This document shows positions 1 through 5,981 of a stretch of 7,543 bases of DNA, piece after piece. Both the position numbers and the translations under genes were made by a program. The notes beneath the pieces are model-generated. The model saw only the letters and a program-made list of their open reading frames with translations, was not told where the DNA came from and searched no databases. Each line of letters opens with the position of its first letter. The first letter of the stretch is position 1. This DNA comes from Hyphomicrobiales bacterium. GTDB taxonomy: Bacteria; Pseudomonadota; Alphaproteobacteria; Rhizobiales; NORP267. Location of the stretch: NCBI GenBank assembly GCA_016764455.1, contig JAESRU010000137.1, forward strand, positions 18,244 through 25,786, in the 5' to 3' direction.

Positions 1-414
1 GCCGCCTTCTTCAAACATGGCTGGGCATGGACCGGGGATGTTGGCACCATCGATGAAGACGGCTTCGTCACCCTTATCGATCGCTCCAAGGACATGATCA
101 TTTCGGGTGGCGAAAACGTCTATCCAAAAGAGATTGAAAACGCGATTTATGAACATGACGACGTTTATGAATGCGCCGTCTTTGGTATCCCTGATGACAA
201 ATGGGGCGAGGTGCCTGCGGCCTATGTAACTCTTAAAGAGGGTGCCACGATCAGCGAAGATGAACTTGTCGCCCATTGCGCCGAGCGGCTCGCCCGCTTC
301 AAACGACCACGGTTGGTAAAATTCGTCGATGATTTCCCGAAAACCCCGATTGGGAAAATTCAGAAAAACCTTCTGAAGGCGCCCTATTGGGAAGCGCAAG
401 CGAAGAAGATTTAA
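1..414 (+). CDS. Acyl-CoA synthetase (AMP-forming), C-terminal part
   Basis: This is the last 137 codons of an ANL-superfamily adenylating enzyme; the 5' end lies outside the window. Such enzymes activate a carboxylic acid with ATP to an acyl-adenylate and then transfer it to CoA. Frame 1 is open from the first base to the TAA at 412-414. Visible family motifs are WTGD at fragment residues 10-13, the hinge region RSKD at 28-31 followed by ISGGENVYPKEIE, and PKTPIGKIQK near the end, where Lys119 is the expected catalytic lysine of the mobile C-terminal domain. The C-terminal domain looks complete and ends at a normal place, so the gene is cut only by the window edge. The substrate (fatty acid or other) cannot be told from this part. 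A LysE-type gene starts 37 bases downstream on the same strand, so co-transcription is possible. Confidence 0.95.
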   Translation, partial: AAFFKHGWAWTGDVGTIDEDGFVTLIDRSKDMIISGGENVYPKEIENAIYEHDDVYECAVFGIPDDKWGEVPAAYVTLKEGATISEDELVAHCAERLARFKRPRLVKFVDDFPKTPIGKIQKNLLKAPYWEAQAKKI

Positions 415-451
415 GAATGTATCCTTCAAAATTGAGCCTTTATAACTGCTC

Positions 452-1036
452 ATGATTTCTTTCGCGCTTGCCGTATTTTTCCTCATCATCACGCCGGGGC
501 CTGGCGTTCTCTCGACTGCGGGGGTTGGCGCTGCGTTCGGTTATCGGCCCGGCCTTAGCTATGTCACCGGGTTGTGTATTGGCAATTTCCTTGTTGGCCT
601 GGCGGTTGTCACCGGCCTTGCGGCGTTGATCCTGTCCAACCCGCAGATACGGACCATTCTGCTGTTCGCATCCGCTGCCTATCTTTGCTATCTGGCTTTC
701 AAGATCGCGTTTTCCGGCAACCGGCTGGCATTTATCGAAAGCAAGACCGCGCCTGGGTTGGTCAATGGCTTGATGTTGCAGGCGATCAACCCGAAAGCCT
801 ATGCGGTGAGTACAGCGTTGTTTTCCGGGTTCGCATTCATGCCCGGCAATTTTATTTCCGAGACGATTATAAAATTCCTGATCCTGAACGCGATCTGGAT
901 CCCGATTCACCTGGCCTGGCTGGGGGCAGGGGTGATGGTGGAGCGGCTTGATTTGCCAGATAAAGTGCAATTTGCCATCAATATGATAATGGCTCTGTCG
1001 ATGCTTGCGGTCGTTGCGCTTGCTTTGATGGCGTAA
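452..1036 (+). CDS. LysE/RhtB-family transporter
   Basis: A 194-residue, very hydrophobic inner-membrane protein of the LysE/RhtB/CadD superfamily, whose members export amino acids or related small molecules using the proton motive force. The first membrane segment carries the family signature TPGPGVL at residues 14-20. GLCIGNFLVGLAVV at about 40-53 is the second segment, and a conserved NPKA motif is at 113-116. About five to six hydrophobic segments can be counted, as usual for the family, and the length is slightly below the common 200-210 residues. The ATG at 452 was chosen because it sits directly before the first membrane segment; the ribosome binding site is weak. The gene lies between an acyl-CoA synthetase and a hydrolase on the same strand. 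The family call is strong; the substrate is unknown, and lysine export should not be assumed. Confidence 0.9.
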   Translation: MISFALAVFFLIITPGPGVLSTAGVGAAFGYRPGLSYVTGLCIGNFLVGLAVVTGLAALILSNPQIRTILLFASAAYLCYLAFKIAFSGNRLAFIESKTAPGLVNGLMLQAINPKAYAVSTALFSGFAFMPGNFISETIIKFLILNAIWIPIHLAWLGAGVMVERLDLPDKVQFAINMIMALSMLAVVALALMA

Positions 1037-1060
1037 GAATGAATCTGGAGGTTGAATTCT

Positions 1061-1768
1061 GTGAGTGAAAACCCTGTGACGCTGGTTTTGATACCTGGTC
1101 TGTTGTCCGATGGCATTGTCTGGGAACATGCCGAAGCGCATTTCGAGAAAACCATGCCGGTGTCGATTCCGGATCTGTTTACGCAAGATTCTATTCATCA
1201 GATGGCGGTGGATGTGCTGGAACAAAATCCAGGCCAACTTGCGGTCGCCGGACATTCCATGGGCGCGCGGGTGGCGTTTGATATGATCGCGCTGGCACCA
1301 GAGCGTATCGAGCGCGTTGCCTTGCTCGATACAGGGTTTCATCCGCTTGGTGAAAATGAAATGCCGGTGCGCGAGGAGCTAATCAAGCTTGCTCATGATG
1401 ACGGCATGGAAGCGCTATTGGCGCGCTGGCTACCGCCGATGGTGCACCCGTCGCGGCTTGAAGACCCCGCAATCATGAAACCGCTGACGGATATGGTGTT
1501 GCGCCGTAATGCGGAAATTCACGAGCGACAGGTGAGGGCGCTGATCGGGCGACGTGACGCTGGCAAAATGCTGGCAACCATAAATTGTCCAACCTTGGTG
1601 GCCGTCGGGCGGCAAGACGGTTTCAGCCCCGTCTCCCAGCACGAAGATATTGCGGAGATGATCCCGAACGCGAAGCTTGTCATCTTCGAAGATGCGGGCC
1701 ATTTCGCCCCCTTCGAGCGTCCGGAAATTGTCACCGCGGCATTGGCCGAGTGGCTTTCGGGCGATTGA
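1061..1768 (+). CDS. Alpha/beta hydrolase
   Basis: A 235-residue alpha/beta-hydrolase-fold protein with no signal peptide, so probably cytoplasmic. The nucleophile elbow is GHSMG with Ser66, the acid is probably Asp186 in GRQDGFSP, and the base is His214 in DAGHFAPFERP, so the catalytic triad looks intact. The oxyanion-hole strand is LVLIPGLLSD near the N-terminus (residues 8-17). The GTG at 1061 is preferred over the in-frame TTG at 1052 because GGAGG at 1047-1051 lies 9 bases before the GTG but runs up against the TTG. The gene starts 24 bases after the transporter stop, so the two are likely co-transcribed. This fold covers esterases, lactonases, haloperoxidase-like and C-C bond hydrolases. 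The sequence does not identify the substrate. No convincing terminator was seen after the stop. Confidence 0.9.
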   Translation: MSENPVTLVLIPGLLSDGIVWEHAEAHFEKTMPVSIPDLFTQDSIHQMAVDVLEQNPGQLAVAGHSMGARVAFDMIALAPERIERVALLDTGFHPLGENEMPVREELIKLAHDDGMEALLARWLPPMVHPSRLEDPAIMKPLTDMVLRRNAEIHERQVRALIGRRDAGKMLATINCPTLVAVGRQDGFSPVSQHEDIAEMIPNAKLVIFEDAGHFAPFERPEIVTAALAEWLSGD

Positions 1769-1853
1769 ACGAATTTGGACTATTTTTGGGTAAAAAATGA
1801 ACCGCGAGCTGGCATAACCCTCGAATTGTGGGCTTTATCTTTTGAACTGATCC

Positions 1854-2585
1854 TTATCCAATTTCCAGCACTCTTGCGCGAAATTCGTTGCCCTTTTTCA
1901 TTTGGGATACAGCCAGTAAAAATTCTGTCATTTGCCGAACTTTTATTAGGGGAAGAAGTTTGTGATTCATGTCAGCTTTGTGAAGAATGTGGGAATTAAA
2001 CGCAGCGGCGATGTTTCTGGAAATATTTTCCTCAGATGCGAGTACGTTTTTTAACTCCTCGAGAACAGATTTGGTCAAAATATGAATATCACGGTTTTCA
2101 GTCAAATCAGCTGGAACGAAAATTCGTCCTTTAATTGCAGATACATTTGAGTAAATATCGAAATATTCAGAGTACACATTGGTTCTCACTCTCTTCTGAA
2201 TCATTTCAGCTGCGTAGGCTGAACATATTGATTTCCATTTTCCCTGAAAAAATTTGTGCTGTGGCGCGAAAATTTTTGGCAACAAGTCTGAAAAAAACTC
2301 GCCAATTAAGAACTTGAAAATTACCGTCTCGTCGAATGTTCCCAAATCCTTTTGATTGTGGGATGCCCTGCAAAAATTATGTGTGTCTGTTGCCACTTCG
2401 AAAAGGACGCCATTTGATTTCTCGAAAGCATCTCTCAACGTCTCAATTTGACTTCGATTTATGCTTCCGTTGTTTGTGTCTACTTCCTTCAACAGGGCAT
2501 CAAAAACCCAATCCCGCGCATGTTTTCCAATTGCAACGCAATGATGGGGTCCGGGGATGGATTTGGTCTTATTTAGGTGAGACAT
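1854..2585 (-). CDS. Hypothetical protein (unrecognised, AT-rich gene)
   Basis: A 243-residue reading frame on the minus strand that I do not recognise. It is soluble in appearance: no signal peptide, no membrane segment, and mixed helical character with many Lys, Glu and Asn residues. The N-terminus reads MSHLNKTKSIPGPHHC, and there are three cysteines with no clear metal-binding spacing. No nucleotide-binding, helix-turn-helix or nuclease motif could be seen. The ATG at 2585 follows a good TATAAT box by about 50 bases, but the ribosome binding site is poor. Base and codon use are clearly more AT-rich than in the neighbours on either side. It stands alone and convergent to the hydrolase gene, in a segment that reaches the 3' end of tRNA-Thr, which suggests accessory or transferred DNA. 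That it is coding is likely from its length; the function is unknown. Confidence 0.7.
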   Translation of the reverse strand: MSHLNKTKSIPGPHHCVAIGKHARDWVFDALLKEVDTNNGSINRSQIETLRDAFEKSNGVLFEVATDTHNFCRASHNQKDLGTFDETVIFKFLIGEFFSDLLPKIFAPQHKFFQGKWKSICSAYAAEMIQKRVRTNVYSEYFDIYSNVSAIKGRIFVPADLTENRDIHILTKSVLEELKNVLASEENISRNIAAAFNSHILHKADMNHKLLPLIKVRQMTEFLLAVSQMKKGNEFRARVLEIG

Positions 2586-2637
2586 ATGAAGTATTGATTT
2601 TCTAAAATTTGATAAATTGCGTACTAAAAAATTAAAA

Positions 2638-2643
2638 ATTATA
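2638..2643 (-). promoter_or_regulatory. Putative -10 box for the hypothetical gene
   Basis: On the minus strand this hexamer reads TATAAT, a perfect sigma-70-type -10 box, about 50 bases upstream of the ATG at 2585. At 17 bases further upstream the hexamer is GAATGT, a poor -35 match, so the promoter rests on the -10 alone. In such AT-rich DNA a chance match is quite possible. Confidence 0.35.
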
Positions 2644-2833
2644 AAGCGTATTTGTTCGATACATTCGGGCTACTAAATCAAGAATTTGCTAAATAATTTT
2701 TAATTGCTGTGTGCTTTCGAAATACATGTTTGTTTCCAATATGATGATGCGAATTTTAAGGGGCAATTTAAGCGCAACATCAGGAATATCTGTTTGAAAA
2801 GAGGGGTGTTGCAGGTGATATCCTGACCATATT

Positions 2834-2856
2834 TTCTGCATGCAGAATTTTCTGCA
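2834..2856. repeat. Overlapping TTCTGCA inverted repeats
   Basis: Three heptamers of alternating orientation: TTCTGCA at 2834-2840, its complement TGCAGAA at 2841-2847, and TTCTGCA again at 2850-2856. The first pair forms a perfect 14-base palindrome, and the second pair is separated by two T residues. This could be an operator with two overlapping sites or alternative hairpins. There is no T-run placed to make it a terminator. It lies roughly 250 bases upstream of the unrecognised minus-strand gene, so a link to that gene is only a guess. Confidence 0.5.
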
Positions 2857-3008
2857 CACAGAGATTTTGGCACTGCTAAATTTTGTATTCAGCAATTTAA
2901 TGCGATGGATTTGTGAGGGGTGCCTGGCGGTTGCTGGAATCGCCTGCTTGGATGGTTTTTCAGATGAGGCGCGATTATCGGCAAATCAGAGAAATTGCAG
3001 ATGAAAAA

Positions 3009-3084
<76 letters not shown>

Positions 3085-3101
3085 CAAATTTCGGATCAGT
3101 G

Positions 3102-3114
3102 ACGGAAAATCCGT
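3102..3114. repeat. Small inverted repeat upstream of tRNA-Thr
   Basis: ACGGA at 3102-3106 and TCCGT at 3110-3114 form a perfect 5-base inverted repeat with a 3-base AAA spacer, just upstream of the tRNA-Thr 5' end. It may form a hairpin in the tRNA precursor leader, or be chance. Confidence 0.25.
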
Positions 3115-3321
3115 GCGTGTCGAAATCCAGTATTTGCGTGGCCCGGATTATGCGAAACTTTTGCTTTTGTCCATCGGGAAGTTAAATATTTTTATGCGCA
3201 ATGACAGGCTTTTCCTGCGGCATGTGTGTTGATTAACAAAAAGTGAACGTTTGTGGGGCGCAATTTTTTGCTGGATGCACTATATATCAAGTGTGGGGTT
3301 AGGAGAATCTGGAGGCCTGAT

Positions 3322-3762
3322 ATGAAAATGTGGTTACCTTCTTTAGCGGCAGCTGCCCTTGTGGGTGCCCTTGTTGTGATGCCTGGTGCAGCGAATGCTG
3401 GTGCAGTTCATATGCCACAATCAATTGCCGGAAACAGTTCAATATCAAATGGCGTTGTGAATGTGCATAGCCGAAGTCATGGCAGCCAACAGGGTGCCGC
3501 GATTGTAGGCGCGATTATCAATGGTATTGTTCAGCAACAGCAGTATCGTAGTTACCGGCGTCATTATTACAGCAATCCCTATCCTTATGGATATCGTAGT
3601 TATGGCTATCGCAGCTACGGTTATCGCAGCGGGTATGGTTATCGCTCTTATCGTCATCAGGGATACCGCCGTCATGGTTACGGTGGCTACGGTGGCTACG
3701 GTGGTTATGGCTATGGTTATGGTGGCGCTTATGGTGGTTACGGAGCCGAAGGCTCGCGCTAA
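3322..3762 (+). CDS. Secreted Tyr/Gly/Arg-rich repeat protein
   Basis: A 146-residue protein exported by the Sec route. Residues 1-26 form a clear signal peptide (MKMW, a hydrophobic core rich in Ala, Leu and Val, then ANA before Gly27). The ATG at 3322 is chosen because the signal peptide begins there and GGAGG at 3311-3315 precedes it; the longer frame from 3253 would place 23 unrelated residues in front. Residues 27-55 are Ser/Asn-rich, 58-70 (GAAIVGAIINGIV) form a short hydrophobic Gly/Ile patch, then comes a QQQQ run. From 75 to the end the chain is low complexity, with 23 tyrosines in 72 residues arranged as GYRSY-type units and then GGY units. No catalytic motif is seen. Similar compositions occur in small periplasmic or surface proteins, and a structural or adhesive role is possible but unproven. 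A terminator follows at 3790. Confidence 0.85.
   Translation: MKMWLPSLAAAALVGALVVMPGAANAGAVHMPQSIAGNSSISNGVVNVHSRSHGSQQGAAIVGAIINGIVQQQQYRSYRRHYYSNPYPYGYRSYGYRSYGYRSGYGYRSYRHQGYRRHGYGGYGGYGGYGYGYGGAYGGYGAEGSR
3589..3630 (+). repeat. 15-base tandem repeat encoding GYRSY units
   Basis: Nearly three copies of a 15-base unit (starts at 3589, 3604 and 3619) encode Gly-Tyr-Arg-Ser-Tyr. Copies differ mainly at third codon positions, which indicates selection for the peptide or age since duplication. Tandem units of this sort can expand or contract by slippage. Confidence 0.75.
3682..3708 (+). repeat. 9-base tandem repeat encoding GGY units
   Basis: GGTGGCTAC at 3682-3690 and 3691-3699 are identical, followed by GGTGGTTAT at 3700-3708. 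They encode Gly-Gly-Tyr three times near the C-terminus of the secreted protein. Confidence 0.8.
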
Positions 3763-3789
3763 CCGATAAATTTGTGAATACGGATCATC

Positions 3790-3821
3790 AAGGTCGGCGA
3801 ATTTCGTCGGCCTTTTTGTTT
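3790..3821 (+). terminator. Intrinsic terminator after the secreted-protein gene
   Basis: An 11-base stem pairs 3790-3800 (AAGGTCGGCGA) with 3804-3814 (TCGTCGGCCTT), with two G-U wobbles and a 3-base loop, and the descending arm runs into a T-rich tract at 3813-3821. It lies 28 bases after the stop at 3762. The AA at the other end of the stem is too short a U-tract to make it an equally strong terminator for rlmB on the minus strand, though some two-way action is possible because rlmB ends at 3832. Confidence 0.8.
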
Positions 3822-3831
3822 GGGTGAGGCG

Positions 3832-4644
3832 TTAGGCTGAATATGCAACCAGCGTCAGAGCGACGGCGGCAGCGTTTGATACATTCAAGACGTCAATCGG
3901 GCCGGGCAGATCGATCCGCGCCAAATCAGTACAGGTTTTTGCGGTCAAGGTTCTGATACCGCGCCCTTCAGCACCAAGTACCAGCGCGATCGGGCGGGGT
4001 CTTTCATCTTTGTCTGTAACCTCAACAAGAGATTTGTCGGTTGCATCGGTCAGGCCGATGGTCTGGAACCCGGCTTCATTCAGTTCATCAATGGCGCGGG
4101 CCAGATTGACAACCCGAACGAGAGGCAGATGTTCAACCGCGCCGGAGGCTGCTTTGGCCAGAACACCGGTCGGGAATGGGGCGTTTCTGTTGGTCACAAT
4201 GACGCCTGCCACGCCAAAGGCGCATGCGGTGCGCATAATAGCCCCTACATTGTGAGGGTCGGTCACCTGATCAAGCACGATAACCGGCCCTTGGCCGACA
4301 ATATCCGCGATTGCCATCTCTCGCAGTGGTTTTGCAAAAACCAATATCCCCTGATGGACACTGTCGCGGGGCAGGGCAGCTTCAATTTTTTCCGGCGCCA
4401 CGATTTCGATCTGCAAATTTGGCTGATCCAGGGCCTCGGTAACCCGGTGCGCCCCATTCTTGGTCGCCATAATCTTGATAATCTGTCTGTCGGGGTTTTT
4501 GAGGGCCGCCAGTGCAGCGTGAATTCCGAAAATCGGAGACTGCGCTGATGGGGCTGCTGCGGTGTTTCTCCCTGCACGCGGGGATTGATTCTTCCCGCCC
4601 CTTTTATTCTTGTAGGATTTGTGAGATTTTGAGCGTTCTGACAT
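3832..4644 (-). CDS. rlmB: 23S rRNA 2'-O-ribose methyltransferase RlmB (TrmH/SpoU family)
   Basis: A 270-residue SPOUT-class methyltransferase. RlmB of E. coli methylates the ribose of G2251 in the P-loop of 23S rRNA using S-adenosylmethionine. The first 35 residues are Lys/Arg/Ser-rich and probably disordered or RNA-binding. The substrate-binding domain begins at IFGIHAALAAL (38-48). The knotted catalytic domain carries motif 1 as DQVTDPHNVGAIMRT (125-139, with the conserved Asn132 and Arg138), motif 2 as LVLGAEGRGI (221-230) and motif 3 as LPGPIDVLNVSNAAAVAL (246-263). All three are intact. The ATG at 4644 gives a normal length for the family. It is transcribed away from the tRNA-Tyr/tRNA-Gly/tuf unit and towards the secreted-protein gene. 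Other TrmH-family rRNA or tRNA methyltransferases are alternatives, but the N-terminal domain and motif 3 favour RlmB. Confidence 0.93.
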   Translation of the reverse strand: MSERSKSHKSYKNKRGGKNQSPRAGRNTAAAPSAQSPIFGIHAALAALKNPDRQIIKIMATKNGAHRVTEALDQPNLQIEIVAPEKIEAALPRDSVHQGILVFAKPLREMAIADIVGQGPVIVLDQVTDPHNVGAIMRTACAFGVAGVIVTNRNAPFPTGVLAKAASGAVEHLPLVRVVNLARAIDELNEAGFQTIGLTDATDKSLVEVTDKDERPRPIALVLGAEGRGIRTLTAKTCTDLARIDLPGPIDVLNVSNAAAVALTLVAYSA

Positions 4645-4736
4645 GGAAATTCCGTGATTTTTGAGGCTGACGATCTATGAAATTCATCAATTTAGTGCGA
4701 AGTGCAATTTCTCTGGCCTCGTTATTGCATTGCCGG

Positions 4737-4764
4737 TTGACAGTGACCACCTTATAACCATAAA
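4737..4764 (+). promoter_or_regulatory. Putative promoter of the tRNA-Tyr/tRNA-Gly/tuf unit
   Basis: A perfect -35 hexamer TTGACA at 4737-4742 is followed after 16 bases by CATAAA at 4759-4764, a four-of-six -10 match. Transcription would begin near 4771 and give a leader of about 135 bases before tRNA-Tyr, which contains a GC-rich hairpin at 4778-4797 (CCCCG paired with CGGGG). It sits in the divergent region between rlmB and the tRNAs. Start not proven. Confidence 0.45.
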
Positions 4765-4856
4765 CACAATGAGTTATCCCCGTTGCTTGCGGCGGGGACT
4801 GTTCTTGTGTGCGCAGCAATCACAGGGTTCAATTCTTCCTGAAGGCATTTTGGTTG

Positions 4857-4873
4857 TCGACCAGGTTGGTCGA
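4857..4873. repeat. Perfect 7-base inverted repeat upstream of tRNA-Tyr
   Basis: TCGACCA at 4857-4863 and TGGTCGA at 4867-4873 are exact inverted copies around a GGT spacer, ending 32 bases before the tRNA-Tyr 5' end. It could be a hairpin in the precursor leader or a protein-binding site. Confidence 0.5.
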
Positions 4874-4905
4874 TCAGGTTGTCGGTACGAACAAATACTT
4901 CATTT

Positions 4906-4991
4906 GGAGGGGTGGCCGAGTGGTTAAAGGCGTCAGACTGTAAATCTGATCTCGTTAGGGTACGTTGGTTCGAATCCAACCCCCTCCACCA
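4906..4991 (+). tRNA. tRNA-Tyr(GTA)
   Basis: A class II tRNA of 86 bases with a long variable arm and an encoded CCA (4989-4991). The acceptor stem pairs GGAGGGG at 4906-4912 with CCCCTCC at 4981-4987, discriminator A. The anticodon stem CAGA/TCTG encloses CTGTAAA, so the anticodon is GTA, reading TAC and TAT. The T arm contains GTTCGAATC. It is the first gene of the tRNA-Tyr, tRNA-Gly, tuf series. Confidence 0.97.
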
Positions 4992-5079
4992 AATGAGAAC
5001 GTGAGTAGCAGGGTTAATAGCAAGACCGGGTAGAGTTATTATAAGGGAATACAGGCGGAGTTTAGGGAAGCGTTTTTCA

Positions 5080-5153
5080 GCGGGTGTAGCTCAATGGTAG
5101 AGCAGAAGCCTTCCAAGCTTACGACGTGGGTTCGATTCCCATCACCCGCTCCA
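5080..5153 (+). tRNA. tRNA-Gly(TCC)
   Basis: A 74-base cloverleaf with encoded CCA (5151-5153). The acceptor stem pairs GCGGGTG at 5080-5086 with CACCCGC at 5143-5149, with T as discriminator. The anticodon loop CTTCCAA gives anticodon TCC, reading GGA and GGG. The T arm is GTGGG-TTCGATT-CCCAT. It lies 88 bases after tRNA-Tyr and 60 bases before tuf, the spacing of a mixed tRNA-tuf transcript. Confidence 0.97.
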
Positions 5154-5213
5154 AACGATTTGTCAGGATTTTATGCCTGTTTATACCAAGCCAGAAGATA
5201 GCGGAGAAGTTTG

Positions 5214-5981
5214 ATGGCGAAAGAGAAATTTGAACGTAACAAGCCGCATTGCAATGTTGGCACGATTGGTCATGTTGACCACGGCAAGACGACATTGACG
5301 GCAGCGATTACGAAGGTTTTGGCGGAAGCCAGTGGCGGTGAGTCTGTCGCTTTTGACATGATCGACAAGGCACCTGAAGAGCGTGCCCGCGGGATCACGA
5401 TTTCGACCGCTCATGTGGAATATGAAACCGAGAACCGGCATTACGCCCATGTGGATTGCCCGGGCCATGCGGATTATGTGAAAAACATGATCACGGGTGC
5501 GGCGCAGATGGATGGCGGCATTCTTGTTGTATCAGCAGCTGATGGCCCGATGCCCCAGACCCGCGAGCATATCTTGCTTGCCCGTCAGGTTGGTGTGCCA
5601 GCGCTTGTTGTTTACATGAACAAGGTTGACCAGGTTGATGACCCGGAGCTTCTTGAGCTTGTCGAGATGGAAATCCGTGAGCTGCTGAGCTCTTATGATT
5701 TCCCGGGCGACGATATTCCGATCATCCAGGGCTCGGCTCTGGCGGCGTTAGAAGGCCGCGACGACGAGATCGGCAAAGAGAGCATTATCAAGCTGATGGC
5801 AGCGGTTGACGAATATATTCCGCAGCCGGACCGTCCTGTTGACCAGCCGTTCTTGATGCCGATCGAGGATGTGTTCTCGATTTCGGGTCGTGGCACGGTT
5901 GTAACTGGCCGGATCGAGCGCGGCGTTGTGAATGTCGGTGACGTGGTCGAGATTATCGTTTTGTGTCGCCCACTGTTGTAG
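5214..5981 (+). CDS. tuf: Elongation factor Tu, cut off in domain 2
   Basis: EF-Tu carries aminoacyl-tRNA to the ribosome as a GTP complex. The G domain is complete: P-loop GHVDHGKT at residues 19-26, switch I RGITIS at 59-64, DCPGH at 81-85, NKVD at 136-139 and SAL at 174-176. Domain 2 begins with [31 protein letters not shown]. The ATG at 5214 is preferred over the TTG at 5211, with GGAGA at 5202-5206 as ribosome binding site. Recognisable EF-Tu ends at about codon 247 (VVEI, near 5954); the last eight codons to the TAG at 5979 are unrelated. A full EF-Tu has about 390-396 residues, so the rest of domain 2 and all of domain 3 are missing and this product could not work. The break coincides with the start of unrelated minus-strand coding sequence. 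The truncation is therefore more likely an assembly join than a real mutation. Confidence 0.95.
   Translation: MAKEKFERNKPHCNVGTIGHVDHGKTTLTAAITKVLAEASGGESVAFDMIDKAPEERARGITISTAHVEYETENRHYAHVDCPGHADYVKNMITGAAQMDGGILVVSAADGPMPQTREHILLARQVGVPALVVYMNKVDQVDDPELLELVEMEIRELLSSYDFPGDDIPIIQGSALAALEGRDDEIGKESIIKLMAAVDEYIPQPDRPVDQPFLMPIEDVFSISGRGTVVTGRIERGVVNVGDVVEIIVLCRPLL
5946..5960. other. Junction between tuf and the chpA-like sequence
   Basis: Plus-strand EF-Tu coding ends and minus-strand ChpA-type coding begins within this interval. Both genes are interrupted in mid-domain, gene direction flips and base composition drops towards AT. There is no insertion-sequence end, no tRNA and no long repeat at the join. 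The bases GAGATTATC could be read plausibly in both genes, so a few bases of shared sequence may have caused the join. The exact point cannot be fixed without homologues. Confidence 0.8.

Larger units (their letters stand above)
2586..3008. other. AT-rich intergenic region, no supported gene
   Basis: This stretch of about 420 bases lies between the start of the unrecognised gene and the 3' end of tRNA-Thr. It holds the putative promoter at 2638-2643 and the TTCTGCA palindromes at 2834-2856. The only frame of note (2689-2895, minus) starts with TTG, has no ribosome binding site and gives an unconvincing 68-residue product. No integrase fragment and no copy of the tRNA 3' end was found by eye. 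Confidence 0.6.

Noticed and set aside
440..1342. A 300-residue minus-strand open frame opposite the transporter and hydrolase genes
   Set aside because: Its product is rich in His, Gln and Arg with no family character, and the plus strand carries two clear protein families over the same bases. It is an antisense shadow.
1775..1999. 74-residue plus-strand frame after the hydrolase gene
   Set aside because: It overlaps the end of the longer minus-strand gene, has no ribosome binding site, and its CxxC-like end is antisense chance.
2689..2895. 68-residue minus-strand frame in the AT-rich region
   Set aside because: It starts at TTG, has no ribosome binding site and runs through the TTCTGCA palindromes; composition does not look like protein.
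1769..3008. Integrated element with attachment sites at tRNA-Thr
   Set aside because: No integrase and no direct repeat of the tRNA 3' end was found, so only the AT-rich segment itself is reported.
3253..3321. Longer start for the secreted protein
   Set aside because: The 23 added residues would hide the signal peptide, and the GGAGG site and signal sequence both point to the ATG at 3322.
5748..5951. Continuation of the chpA-like frame on the minus strand, antisense to tuf
   Set aside because: The plus strand is unmistakable EF-Tu here. The antisense frame is open by chance, so a fused minus-strand protein from 5748 upward would be a false annotation created by the junction.
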